Made by a program: the position numbers and the translations under genes | Source of the DNA: an uncultured Pelagibacteraceae bacterium | Lineage (GTDB): Bacteria; Pseudomonadota; Alphaproteobacteria; Pelagibacterales; Pelagibacteraceae | NCBI GenBank assembly: GCA_902629535.1 | Contig: CACORD010000007.1 | Location: 1 to 41,068 of the forward strand | Length of the DNA stretch: 41,068 nt | Direction of reading: 5' to 3' | Notes under the pieces: model-generated | Database searches by the model: none | What the model was told of the DNA's origin: nothing | Seen by the model: only the letters and a program-made list of their open reading frames with translations | Part shown: piece after piece, positions 32,699-41,068 of the stretch | Numbering within the stretch: the stretch's first letter is position 1 | How the letters are laid out: every line of letters begins with the position of its first letter

Positions 32699-34384
32699 AT
32701 GAGCGACATAAAATCAGATATTCAAATTGCTCGTGAAGCAAAAATGCTTCCAATTAAGGAAATTTTAGCAAAAGTAAATGTTCCAGACGAAAGCTCAGCT
32801 TTTAGCCCGATGGGTAGACACATTGCAAAAGTTAACTTGGAATACTTAAATACGTTAAAAAAAAAACCGGACGGTAAATTAATTTTAGTTACTGCAATAA
32901 CTCCTACTCCGGCTGGTGAGGGTAAAACAACCACTTCTGTAGGATTGAATGACGGACTTAATAAAATTGGAAAAAAATCTATTGTATGCTTAAGAGAACC
33001 AAGCCTAGGCCCATCCTTTGGAATGAAAGGCGGCGCCGCAGGGGGTGGATACGCACAAGTAGTCCCTATGGAACAAATTAATCTTCACTTCACTGGAGAT
33101 TTTCATGCAATAACATCTGCTCATAATCTTTTGTCGGCATTAATTGATAATCATATCTACTGGGGAAATAAATTAAATATAGATGTAAGAAGAATTGTTT
33201 GGAAAAGAGTTATGGATATGAACGATCGAGCTTTGAGATCAATAAATATTAATCTTGGTGGTGTTGCTAATGGTTTTCCTAGAGAAGATGGTTTTGATAT
33301 TACAGTTGCCTCTGAAATAATGGCTATCTTTTGTCTTGCTAATGATCTTGAAGATTTAGAAAAAAGGATTGGAAATATTACAGTGGCATACACGCGGGAA
33401 AAAAAACCAATCTACGCAAAAGATTTAAATGCTCATGGACCAATGACTGTTTTACTTAAAGAGGCAATCAGGCCCAATATTACACAAACACTGGAAAATA
33501 ATCCTGCGATTATTCATGGTGGACCGTTTGCAAATATTGCACATGGATGTAATTCAGTAATTGCAACTAAAGCTGGGTTAAAACTTGCAGATTATGTAAT
33601 TACTGAAGCAGGTTTTGGTGCAGATTTAGGGGCTGAAAAATTTTTAGATATCAAATGTAGGAAATCAAATTTAAAACCAAGTTGTGTTGTTATAGTTGCA
33701 ACTATAAGAGCTTTAAAGATGCATGGTGGTGTTGCAAAAGATGATTTAAAAAATGAAAATATTGATGCACTCAAGAAAGGATTGATAAATCTTGAGAGAC
33801 ATATTGAAAATGTAAAAAAATTTGGTTTACCTGTCGCAGTAGCTATAAATCATTTTATAAAAGACACTGATAAAGAAGTAGATACCTTAATTGATTTTTG
33901 TAAAAAACTGGGGGTTAAAGCAAGTATTTGTAAGCATTGGGCTGATGGTGGTGAAGGAACAAAAGATTTAGCTAAACATGTAACGGATTTATGTGAGAAG
34001 AATGAGGCTAAATTCAAATTTTTGTATGAAAGTAAAACTCCACTTTTCAAAAAAATAGAAACTATAGCAAAAGAGATTTATAGGGCAGATGAAGTTATTG
34101 CTGATACTAAAATTAGAGATCAACTAAAAAACTTTGAAGAAGCTGGTTATGGTGAGTTACCTATATGTATTGCAAAAACTCAATATAGTTTTTCAACAGA
34201 TCCAAGTCTAAAAGGTGCTCCAACAGGTCATTCATTACCAATTAGAGAGATTAGGCTTTCATCTGGTGCAGAATTTATTGTTGTAGTTTGTGGAGCGATC
34301 ATGACAATGCCAGGACTTCCAAGAGTACCAGCAGCTGACTCCATTAAGCTGAATAAAGATGGCGATATAGAAGGTTTATTTTAA
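32699..34384 (+). CDS. fhs: Formate-tetrahydrofolate ligase
   Basis: 561 residues. The ATP-binding [17 protein letters not shown] (67-83), [20 protein letters not shown] and [20 protein letters not shown] are the standard Fhs signatures. The enzyme links formate, ATP and tetrahydrofolate to 10-formyl-tetrahydrofolate, and runs in reverse to make ATP when methyl groups are oxidised. Divergence from soxBDAG across 116 nt suggests shared regulation. Length is normal. Confidence 0.97.
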   Translation: MSDIKSDIQIAREAKMLPIKEILAKVNVPDESSAFSPMGRHIAKVNLEYLNTLKKKPDGKLILVTAITPTPAGEGKTTTSVGLNDGLNKIGKKSIVCLREPSLGPSFGMKGGAAGGGYAQVVPMEQINLHFTGDFHAITSAHNLLSALIDNHIYWGNKLNIDVRRIVWKRVMDMNDRALRSININLGGVANGFPREDGFDITVASEIMAIFCLANDLEDLEKRIGNITVAYTREKKPIYAKDLNAHGPMTVLLKEAIRPNITQTLENNPAIIHGGPFANIAHGCNSVIATKAGLKLADYVITEAGFGADLGAEKFLDIKCRKSNLKPSCVVIVATIRALKMHGGVAKDDLKNENIDALKKGLINLERHIENVKKFGLPVAVAINHFIKDTDKEVDTLIDFCKKLGVKASICKHWADGGEGTKDLAKHVTDLCEKNEAKFKFLYESKTPLFKKIETIAKEIYRADEVIADTKIRDQLKNFEEAGYGELPICIAKTQYSFSTDPSLKGAPTGHSLPIREIRLSSGAEFIVVVCGAIMTMPGLPRVPAADSIKLNKDGDIEGLF

Positions 34385-35343
34385 ACTTTTATTTTAAGTT
34401 TTTTATTTTCTTTAATTGTTTTAAGTAAATTAATCATTAATGGAATTTTCTTCTTATCAATTTTTTTTAAAATAAAAGGTGTGATCTCCCTTGCAAGTTC
34501 CTCGCCTTCAACAGTTTCTTTGGGCATAAATCTTTTTTTTGCAGTTTTAAATTTAAATCCTTTTCCTAAGAAACTACCCATCTTACTATTTCTTCCACCA
34601 GCAGCACTAACATACAAGTCACCCACTCCAGCAAGCCCTAAGATTGTTTCATCTTTACCTTTGAAATATCTATTTAAATATCTCATTTCAAGAACTGCTT
34701 TTTGAAATAGATTTGACGATGAATTGAGGCTTTGACCAGCTCCAATTATCATTGAATATATGTTCTTTATTGCTGAACATACTTCCACTCCGACTACATC
34801 TTTAGAGTATTCTGTTAAATAATATTTTGTAGAAATTTTTCTTCCAATAGATTTGGCAATGCTAATATTTCTATTTGCAATAATTACGCTAGTTTGATTT
34901 TTTCTGGCTAATTCTTTTGCCAAACAGGGTCCTTTTAAGACTGAAATATTTTTTAAATTGTAGTTTTTTTGAAGCTGTTCAGAAATAGTTAAAATTTTAT
35001 TATTTTTTTTCTCAAATTTTAACCCTTTGGTCAAAACCAAAATTGGCGTTTTAATTCCTAAATCTTTCAATTCTTTGCCAATAAAATCAATACCTGGTAG
35101 ACTTAAGGCTATTACTATTAAGTCAAAATTTTCTTTTAATAAGTTTTTAGAAAATTTTCTAAATTTTAATTTTTTTGGTAATTCTATTTTAAGAGCAGAA
35201 TGTATTTTTTTTTTAGAGGATAAATCTTTAATAAATCTTTTGCTGTAAGGCTCAGTAATTGTAACATTATTTTTATTTTCTAAACTTGGGATTGTAAATG
35301 CAGAGCCCATTGCTCCTCCACCAATAATTAAAATATTTTTCAT
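34381..35343 (-). CDS. Glycerol-3-phosphate dehydrogenase-like (GpsA-like) protein
   Basis: 320 residues of the NAD-dependent glycerol-3-phosphate dehydrogenase type. Nucleotide loop [16 protein letters not shown] (4-19), [44 protein letters not shown] (where GpsA has a catalytic Lys and ALKN) and [20 protein letters not shown] are aligned with GpsA in order. The wording is diverged: for example GGGAMG instead of GAGxWG, and CSAIKN instead of ALKN. So it may act on another phospho-sugar or alcohol. Convergent with fhs; stops overlap by 3 nt. Confidence 0.78.
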   Translation of the reverse strand: MKNILIIGGGAMGSAFTIPSLENKNNVTITEPYSKRFIKDLSSKKKIHSALKIELPKKLKFRKFSKNLLKENFDLIVIALSLPGIDFIGKELKDLGIKTPILVLTKGLKFEKKNNKILTISEQLQKNYNLKNISVLKGPCLAKELARKNQTSVIIANRNISIAKSIGRKISTKYYLTEYSKDVVGVEVCSAIKNIYSMIIGAGQSLNSSSNLFQKAVLEMRYLNRYFKGKDETILGLAGVGDLYVSAAGGRNSKMGSFLGKGFKFKTAKKRFMPKETVEGEELAREITPFILKKIDKKKIPLMINLLKTIKENKKLKIKV

Positions 35344-35420
35344 AACAAATAATTATTTTATTGTAATTGTCGTCATTTTGTTAGTAAAATACAAATATAA
35401 TTATTTAATTAAGTGGATTA

Positions 35421-36752
35421 ATGACAAAAGTAGCAATAATTGGTGCAGGACCTTGTGGATTATCGATGTTGAGGTCTTTTGAATTAGCAGAAAAAAATGG
35501 TGAAAAAATCCCTGAAGTTGTTTGTTTTGAAAAGCAAGAGGATTGGGGCGGTTTATGGAATTATAGTTGGCGAACAGGATCTGATCAATATGGAGATCCT
35601 GTGCCTAACAGCATGTATAGGTATCTTTGGTCAAATGGACCAAAAGAATGTTTAGAATTTGCAGATTATTCTTTCGATGAACATTTTGGCAAACCAATAC
35701 CATCTTTTCCACCAAGAGAAGTTTTATATAACTATATTGTTGGAAGAGTAAGTAAAGGAAATTTAAGGAAAAAAATAAAATTTAATACAAGAGTCTTAAA
35801 TACTATTTTTAAAAATGACAAATTTGAGCTTAGCTATCAAGATAAAGTTAATAATAAAATATTAAAAGATAATTTTGATTTTGTTGTTGTTTCAACAGGT
35901 CATTTTTCAGTTCCGTTTATTCCAGAATACAAGGGGATGGATACATTTCCAGGAAGAATAATGCATTCTCATGATTTTAGAGATGCAGAGGAATTTAGGA
36001 ATAAGAATGTAATTGTTCTAGGAAGTAGTTATTCTGCTGAAGATATTGCTCTACAATGTAATAAATATGGAGCCAAGAGTGTTACAATTGGTTATCGACA
36101 TAATCCAATGGGATTTAAATGGCCTAAAGGAATGAAAGAAGTTCATTATCTAGATAAATTAGAGGGCAAAAAAGCAATCTTTAAAGATGGCACTGAACAA
36201 GAAGCTGATGTTGTAATTTTATGTACTGGTTATCTTCATCATTTTCCTTTTTTAGAGGAAAATTTACAGTTAAAAACGAGAAACAGGTTATATCCACCAA
36301 AATTATATAAAGGTGTTGTTTGGCAAGATAATCACAAACTTTTGTATCTTGGAATGCAAGATCAATTCCATACATTTAATATGTTTGATTGCCAAGCTTG
36401 GTACGCAAGAGATGTGATTATGAATAAAATCAAAATACCAAGTAATGGTGAGGTTGAAAAAGATATTAATAAATGGGTTGCAATGGAAGAAAAACTAGAA
36501 AACCCAGATCAAATGATTGATTTTCAAACTGAGTATACAAAAGAACTTCATGAAATGTCTGATTATCCAAAAATTGATTTTGAGTTAATAAGAAAACACT
36601 TTAAAGAATGGGAACATCATAAAGTTGAAGATATTTCAACTTACAGAAATAAATCTTTTTCATCTCCGGTAACCGGCTCCGTTGCTCCTGTTCATCATAC
36701 ACCATGGGCAACTGCTATGGATGACTCTTCAAAAACTTTTTTAGATAAATAA
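35421..36752 (+). CDS. tmm: Trimethylamine monooxygenase-like flavoprotein
   Basis: 443 residues of the bacterial flavin monooxygenase family. FAD loop VAIIGAGPCGLSML (4-17), FMO motif FPGRIMHSHDF, NADPH loop VLGSSYSAEDIALQ and VPNSMYRYLWSNGPKECLEF match bacterial Tmm, and the length agrees. Tmm oxidises trimethylamine to TMAO with NADPH and O2. A TATAAT lies at 35396-35401, 19 nt before the ATG, and may be the -10 box. It converges on the transporter genes, a placement like that reported for tmm and tmo genes in marine bacteria. Confidence 0.9.
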   Translation: MTKVAIIGAGPCGLSMLRSFELAEKNGEKIPEVVCFEKQEDWGGLWNYSWRTGSDQYGDPVPNSMYRYLWSNGPKECLEFADYSFDEHFGKPIPSFPPREVLYNYIVGRVSKGNLRKKIKFNTRVLNTIFKNDKFELSYQDKVNNKILKDNFDFVVVSTGHFSVPFIPEYKGMDTFPGRIMHSHDFRDAEEFRNKNVIVLGSSYSAEDIALQCNKYGAKSVTIGYRHNPMGFKWPKGMKEVHYLDKLEGKKAIFKDGTEQEADVVILCTGYLHHFPFLEENLQLKTRNRLYPPKLYKGVVWQDNHKLLYLGMQDQFHTFNMFDCQAWYARDVIMNKIKIPSNGEVEKDINKWVAMEEKLENPDQMIDFQTEYTKELHEMSDYPKIDFELIRKHFKEWEHHKVEDISTYRNKSFSSPVTGSVAPVHHTPWATAMDDSSKTFLDK

Positions 36753-36759
36753 TCTTAGA

Positions 36760-38913
36760 TTAATCGATACCTAAATGTTTTTTTCTTTTTTGGACATAAG
36801 CTCTAATTAAATTATCGAATATTAAAGCTATAAAAGCTACACAGATACCAAGTGTTAATCCAATTCCAGCGCCCTTTTTATCTGATAATGCTTTTAGTAT
36901 ATATTGGCCTAAATCTTCTGTTCCAATAAATGCCCCAATAATCACCATGAATAATGCAAATACAATCGTTTGATTTATACCAAGCATCATGTGTGGGAAT
37001 GCCAAAGGAAATTCAATTTTAGTCAATCTTTGAAATTTATTCACACCTGACATAGTTGCTGCATCATGTAGACCAGCTGGAACACTTCTCAATCCTTCAA
37101 TTGTATATCTTGTAGCTGGTATCGTTGCATAAACTATAACCGCAATAAGCACAGAAGTATCTGTTATACCAAATAACATCATTACTGGAATTAAATATAC
37201 AAAAGACGGGAAAGTTTGAAAAATATCGCACACACCTAACATAAAGTTTGCTGAATGTTTATTTTGGAAACATAAAGTTCCAACTGTAAATCCAATGATA
37301 CAAGAAACGATAACTCCAAAGGTTGCCATATATGCTGTGACTAAAGCTCTATCCCACCATGGGCTAAATGCGATAAATAGCGTTAAAGCACAAACTACTA
37401 ATGCTGAACGTAAACCACCAATTAAATATCCTGCACCAACAACTAAAACAATTGTAGCAATTGCAGGCATTCTTAAATATAGAGCTCTCATGGGTTGAAG
37501 TACATCTTGTATCAACCATGTATTAAAAGCTTTAATATAAACAAAGAAAGTCTCAAAAATCCAATCAACTCCTTTGTTCCAAAAATCAGCAGTCGATATC
37601 CCTTTATTGTGTGGAATTTCAAATAAATAATTAAAAGTATCTTTAAATAAATAAGTTCCAATATAAGCCAGCACAATTCCAATGACAAATATAACACCAA
37701 AAAATAAAAGATTTTTATTTCTTTGGTAGAAGGTAAGATTGCCAAAATAATCTGTTTGTTTATTAGCCCATGCCAAAGACATCTTATCTAAAAGAATTGC
37801 AATTAAACTAATGCATAAGCCTGCTTCTAAAGCTAATCCAATGTTTAATTGGTTTAGTGCTAATAATAAATTGAATCCTAATCCTTTCGCTCCAATAAAA
37901 GCTGAGATAACTGCCATTGAAAAGCAAACCATGATTACTTGGTTTACCCCAATTAAAATATCTCTTCTAGCGGTTGGAATTAATACTTTAAACATTAATT
38001 GAAAATTAGTGCATCCACTCATTCTACCTGCTTCAATAACTTCTGGAGGGACTGCTCTTAAACCTAATAGAGTTAATAAAATCATCGGAGGTATTGCTAC
38101 AACCATAGTAATAATCACTGCAGCATGATCACCTACTCCAAAAAGAACTAGTGCTGGAACCAATACAGCGTATTGTGGCATTGTCTGCATTACTAATAAT
38201 ATTGGGTATAAAGCTTTTTCTACTCGTTTACTTTTAAAAGCTGCTATTCCTAATCCAAGTCCAAAAATAAAAGATAATGGAGCAGCGACTAATATAAATG
38301 AAAGAGTTTGCATGGAAGGTTTCCATTGACCAAATACAGAAATGTAAACCATAGTTAAACCCGCAAATAAAGCTAGACCTTTACCACTAAGCTTATATGA
38401 AAGAAGCGCTGCACCTGCTGCAACAATTGTCCAAGGTAATCCTGGTAATTCAGCCCATGGGTTTTTATCTATCCAATCCCAACTGGTGAAGGCAACAATA
38501 GTTTCAAGACCTCCCAATAAAATCTCTCTTATTAATTCTATTAAAAAAGTCATAAAGGCAGTCAAATTTCTACTAATTTGTAAAACTATAGGCCGACTTT
38601 TAAATTCTTGAGTATCTTCATTCCAAACTTCAATTGGCATCCATTCGTTCATTAAGAAAAATAACGAGTCATTAATCCAGATGGGTAACCATCCAAGCAA
38701 TGGAGGTAATCTCCAAAAGACATCAAAAGCGTAGTATCTTACCTCTTTACCTAAAAATACATAACTACTTTGATTTGGATCTTTGACAAATTCTGCTTGA
38801 CCCCTAATAAACTTATATGTTTCAGGAACATCAATCGCAAAGCACAAAGCAAAGAATACAATTAATAAAAATAACCACTGAAAAGTTTTCGGATATTTCT
38901 TTAAAAATTCCAT
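36760..38913 (-). CDS. tmoW: Fused two-domain permease of betaine/TMAO-type ABC transporter
   Basis: 717 residues with two permease domains in one chain (EAA loops near 294-313, EAGRMSGCTNFQLMFKVLIP, and 617-636, DAATMSGVNKFQRLTKIEFP), each with about six helices. ProW/OpuAB proteins normally have one domain, so this is a fusion that could make the pseudo-dimer from one chain. The wording places it among proline/glycine betaine/TMAO transporters; the neighbour tmm and the ATPase favour TMAO or a related methylamine (TmoW-like). The ATPase gene precedes it by 3 nt. No binding protein gene is present in the window. Confidence 0.82.
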   Translation of the reverse strand: MEFLKKYPKTFQWLFLLIVFFALCFAIDVPETYKFIRGQAEFVKDPNQSSYVFLGKEVRYYAFDVFWRLPPLLGWLPIWINDSLFFLMNEWMPIEVWNEDTQEFKSRPIVLQISRNLTAFMTFLIELIREILLGGLETIVAFTSWDWIDKNPWAELPGLPWTIVAAGAALLSYKLSGKGLALFAGLTMVYISVFGQWKPSMQTLSFILVAAPLSFIFGLGLGIAAFKSKRVEKALYPILLVMQTMPQYAVLVPALVLFGVGDHAAVIITMVVAIPPMILLTLLGLRAVPPEVIEAGRMSGCTNFQLMFKVLIPTARRDILIGVNQVIMVCFSMAVISAFIGAKGLGFNLLLALNQLNIGLALEAGLCISLIAILLDKMSLAWANKQTDYFGNLTFYQRNKNLLFFGVIFVIGIVLAYIGTYLFKDTFNYLFEIPHNKGISTADFWNKGVDWIFETFFVYIKAFNTWLIQDVLQPMRALYLRMPAIATIVLVVGAGYLIGGLRSALVVCALTLFIAFSPWWDRALVTAYMATFGVIVSCIIGFTVGTLCFQNKHSANFMLGVCDIFQTFPSFVYLIPVMMLFGITDTSVLIAVIVYATIPATRYTIEGLRSVPAGLHDAATMSGVNKFQRLTKIEFPLAFPHMMLGINQTIVFALFMVIIGAFIGTEDLGQYILKALSDKKGAGIGLTLGICVAFIALIFDNLIRAYVQKRKKHLGID

Positions 38914-38916
38914 AAT

Positions 38917-39945
38917 CTAATTATTATTTTTTCTTCCCCCAAAGACTGTATTAATTATTTTTGTTGGATTGATAGAGCCTATAATTTCATTATTGTTATC
39001 AACTACAGCGACTATTTTTTCCTGTGTAAGAATTTTTTCTGCAACATTCTCTATGATTTCATCTTTAGAGACTTTTAAATCACCTAAATTATCTTTCGAT
39101 GTATCCATTACATCCTTAATCAATAAAACTTTTTCTCTCGGTACTTCTTCAGTAAATTTTCTGACATATTCAGTGGCTGGATTTAAAACAATATTAGCTG
39201 GTGTATCTAACTGCTCAATTATTCCATCTTTCATAATTGCAATTCTGTCAGCAAGTTTTAAAGCCTCATCAAAATCATGTGTAATAAACATAATTGTTTT
39301 TTGTAACTTATCTTGAAGTCTTAAAAACTCATCTTGCATCTCTTTTCTAATTAATGGATCCAAAGCTGAAAAGGGCTCATCTAAAAACCAAATATCCGGT
39401 TCAACTGCTAAAGATCTTGCAATACCTACTCTTTGTTGTTGTCCTCCTGAAAGTTCTCTTGGAAAATAGTTTTCTCTTCCATCGAGACCAACTAGTTTAA
39501 CCATATCCATTGCTTTATTTATACTGTCCTCAGTTTTGATCCCTTTAATCTGAAGAGGAAACGCAATGTTCTCAACAACAGTTTTATGTGGGAGTAAAGC
39601 AAAGCTTTGAAAAACCATTCCCATTTTATTTCTTCTAAGATCTATTAAATCTTTATTATTTAATTGTAACAAGTCCTGGCCCTCTATGAAAATCTTACCA
39701 CCTGTTGCATCAGTCAATCTTGAAATACATCTTAATAAAGTTGATTTACCTGAGCCAGATAAACCCATAACAACTAACATTTCTCCTTTTGCAACTTCAA
39801 AAGAAGCGTTGTTCACTCCAACAATGCAACCATTTTCTTGGAAAGTTTTTGCATCAACATTTCCATTTGAGTCTTGAAGCATCTTCTGAGCATTTGCTCC
39901 AAAAATTTTATACACATTTTCACATTTAATTACTGGCTCAGACAT
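38917..39945 (-). CDS. tmoV: ATPase of betaine/TMAO-type ABC transporter
   Basis: 342 residues from the ATG at 39945; a TTG at 39954 gives three more residues but is less likely. Walker A GLSGSGKST (61-69), signature LSGGQQQR (165-172), Walker B IWFLDEP (185-191) and switch His in THD (222-224) are intact. The N-terminal insert ENVYKIFGANAQKMLQDSNG and the C-terminal domain (about 255-342) with a CBS-like end (IVAVVDNNNEIIGSINPTKI) mark the ProV/OpuAA group, which senses ionic or osmotic state. Likely drives uptake of TMAO, betaine or similar. First gene of the tmoVW unit. Confidence 0.87.
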   Translation of the reverse strand: MSEPVIKCENVYKIFGANAQKMLQDSNGNVDAKTFQENGCIVGVNNASFEVAKGEMLVVMGLSGSGKSTLLRCISRLTDATGGKIFIEGQDLLQLNNKDLIDLRRNKMGMVFQSFALLPHKTVVENIAFPLQIKGIKTEDSINKAMDMVKLVGLDGRENYFPRELSGGQQQRVGIARSLAVEPDIWFLDEPFSALDPLIRKEMQDEFLRLQDKLQKTIMFITHDFDEALKLADRIAIMKDGIIEQLDTPANIVLNPATEYVRKFTEEVPREKVLLIKDVMDTSKDNLGDLKVSKDEIIENVAEKILTQEKIVAVVDNNNEIIGSINPTKIINTVFGGRKNNN

Positions 39946-40008
39946 AAATTTCAATTAAGTTATATGAAATTAGGATAAAATTAAATCCATAATATTGTTA
40001 CTTCCCCC

Positions 40009-40560
40009 TTAAAAATTTTTAATATAATAAACCCTTGTATCTATTCCGGTACTTAGAAAACTTAATGCTTCACCACTGACAGTTATTGACTCGTCAACTC
40101 CAACATTATTTCCACTCACTGTAAACCCTGCAAAACACTTATTTTTGTCCTCGTCCCACTTAACAAATGTTTCATCAATTTTGTTACCGTTAATTGTGTA
40201 AATTTCATGCGCTCTAAAATTTAAAAAATTTGCGCCCATAATTGCACGTTGAGGAATTAATTTTGTAGCTTTACAAACTTGCTCATAAACCTCATCTGTT
40301 AACTTATAGTGATCTGTGCCATCAAAAGTTACTAATATTCCTGAAGGCAATTTAGAAATTAATTCACTTAATTTCTTTTCTTTAGCAATTCTTTCCTCTT
40401 CTAACTTCATTTTTCTAACAAGTTCATCGCCACCACCAAACTTTATATTTAGAACAAAAAAAGATAATGAAATAATCAAAATTATTAATACCAAGCCACC
40501 AAACTGTTTTGTAGTCTCAGGTAAATATTTTATTTTATTGATAAAATTTTCTTTCAACAT
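40009..40560 (-). CDS. Anchored hypothetical protein
   Basis: 183 residues with one membrane helix at about 21-41 (FGGLVLIILIISLSFFVLNI) and a charged coil (KMKLEEERIAKEKKL, 51-65), then a soluble domain. Two cysteines (near residues 94 and 141) may pair in the periplasm. I do not recognise it. It starts directly at the MORN gene's stop and lies 63 nt before tmoV, so it may share that transcript. It is not a transporter binding protein, because it lacks a signal cleavage site and has an unsuitable size. Confidence 0.7.
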   Translation of the reverse strand: MLKENFINKIKYLPETTKQFGGLVLIILIISLSFFVLNIKFGGGDELVRKMKLEEERIAKEKKLSELISKLPSGILVTFDGTDHYKLTDEVYEQVCKATKLIPQRAIMGANFLNFRAHEIYTINGNKIDETFVKWDEDKNKCFAGFTVSGNNVGVDESITVSGEALSFLSTGIDTRVYYIKNF

Positions 40561-40938
40561 TTAATCTTGTAACTTTCCATTTTTCCATATTCCTGTTTTT
40601 TGAGTGCCATCAGACCAAGTGAAAGTTCCTTTGCCGTTCATAAAACCTTTTGCCCATTCACCTTCATAAGTTGAACCATCTGGAAAAGTTAAAACACCCA
40701 CCCCGCTCCATTCGCTATTTTTAAACTCACCTTTGTAAATATATCCATTAGGCCAAGTTTCAACTCCTTGTCCGTTTTTCTTAGTACCTACCCACTCACC
40801 TTCATAGGTAGTTTTATCTGTGTAAACCCATTTACCAAAACCGTTTTCACAATTTCCTTCTTTACATCCTGTGCTTCTTGCTATTGCGATTGTGCTGATA
40901 AATAAACTTAAAATTATTACTAAGAGGTATTTTTTCAT
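40561..40938 (-). CDS. Exported MORN-repeat protein
   Basis: 125 residues with a signal peptide at 1-20 (MKKYLLVIILSLFISTIAIA). Then come MORN-type units: YEGEWVGTKKNGQGVETWPN, YKGEFKNSEWSGVGVLTFPD and YEGEWAKGFMNGKGTFTWSD (G-x-G turns in each). MORN repeats form beta-hairpin rods that can bind other proteins or lipids; in the periplasm their role is unknown. Two cysteines sit just after the signal peptide (GCKEGNCENG), which may hold an N-terminal loop. It precedes the anchored protein with no gap. Confidence 0.86.
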   Translation of the reverse strand: MKKYLLVIILSLFISTIAIARSTGCKEGNCENGFGKWVYTDKTTYEGEWVGTKKNGQGVETWPNGYIYKGEFKNSEWSGVGVLTFPDGSTYEGEWAKGFMNGKGTFTWSDGTQKTGIWKNGKLQD

Positions 40939-40972
40939 AATAATATTTTACACAAAACTATTTAAAAAAAAA

Positions 40973-41068
40973 TTATACTTTTTTGTCATCTTTATTACAT
41001 GAATAAATAGAAATATATTTTTCAGAGTTTTCACTTTTCATATTTTTCGTTATTTCATGAATTAATTC
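40973..41068 (-). CDS. C-terminal end of an unidentified gene
   Basis: A frame open from the window edge reads ELIHEITKNMKSENSEKYIS and stops at 40973 (31 codons, then TAATTTTTTTTT on the minus strand). The tail is too short to name. The run of T after the stop could mark a terminator. Read with caution. Confidence 0.4.
   Translation of the reverse strand, partial: ELIHEITKNMKSENSEKYISIYSCNKDDKKV

Noticed and set aside
40009..40560. Missing TMAO-binding protein (TmoX)
   Set aside because: The protein has an uncleaved anchor, only 183 residues and no binding-protein motifs.
1..41068. tRNA, rRNA, CRISPR array, insertion sequences, phage genes
   Set aside because: None of the expected cloverleaf, repeat-spacer, transposase or integrase patterns was seen by eye on either strand.

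Overview
The window looks like part of a streamlined, AT-rich alphaproteobacterial chromosome of the SAR11 clade (Pelagibacterales). GC is low (about 30 % by eye) and A/T is favoured at third codon positions. Genes are packed with overlaps of 1-30 nt, and convergent genes overlap at their stop codons. The gene content is typical of marine methylated-amine and osmolyte oxidisers: a trimethylamine monooxygenase, a compatible-solute/TMAO-type ABC transporter, dimethylglycine dehydrogenase, soxBDAG, ETF/ETF-QO, a MetF-like protein, a DmdA-like aminomethyltransferase and fhs. I saw no tRNA, rRNA, CRISPR array, transposase, integrase or phage module.

Layout. 1-2076 (minus): ferric-iron ABC uptake, with permease fbpB (cut by the window edge), a hairpin terminator, a small CxxCxxxC protein, binding protein fbpA and a Fur-like operator/promoter. 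2124-4635 (minus): folE, acuI-like reductase and a LysR regulator as a tight operon. 4712-7163 (plus): hisI, two tandem-duplicated 2OG-Fe(II) oxygenase-like genes, a broken and an intact DUF2237 gene, and a two-helix membrane peptide. 7168-16170 (minus): APS-kinase-like and nucleotidyltransferase genes, an enoyl-CoA hydratase homologue, small redox/CoA proteins and a DUF4864 protein, followed by a dimethylglycine dehydrogenase, etfB, etfA, ETF-QO block. 16276-19044 (plus): MetF-like and DmdA/GcvT-like pair, a 34-residue membrane peptide and a Yip1-like protein. 19041-22427 (minus): an unassigned four-gene cluster made of an M19-dipeptidase-like protein with altered metal ligands, a 550-residue orphan, a DUF3726 protein split at a perfect T TTT TTA slip site, and a zinc-ribbon protein. 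22527-26119 (plus): purE, purK, GNAT, cold-shock protein, Asp/Glu racemase and an orphan. 26109-26507 (minus): an exported repeat protein. 26621-27469 (plus): an EamA transporter. 27476-32582 (minus): soxBDAG. 32699-34384 (plus): fhs. 34381-35343 (minus): a gpsA-like dehydrogenase. 35421-36752 (plus): tmm. 36760-39945 (minus): fused permease and ATPase of a betaine/TMAO-type transporter. 39970-41068 (minus): envelope orphans including a MORN protein.

How the genes fit together (inference from families). The transporter would import a quaternary or methylated amine, and Tmm would convert trimethylamine to TMAO. Dimethylglycine dehydrogenase and sarcosine oxidase strip methyl groups onto tetrahydrofolate, with electrons passing through ETF and ETF-QO to ubiquinone. 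The MetF-like, GcvT-like and Fhs proteins then handle the one-carbon units, Fhs giving formate plus ATP. FolE starts pterin/folate synthesis. The least explained parts are the M19-like/550-residue/DUF3726/zinc-ribbon cluster, the oxygenase-DUF2237 duplication, and the APS-kinase-like/nucleotidyltransferase pair.
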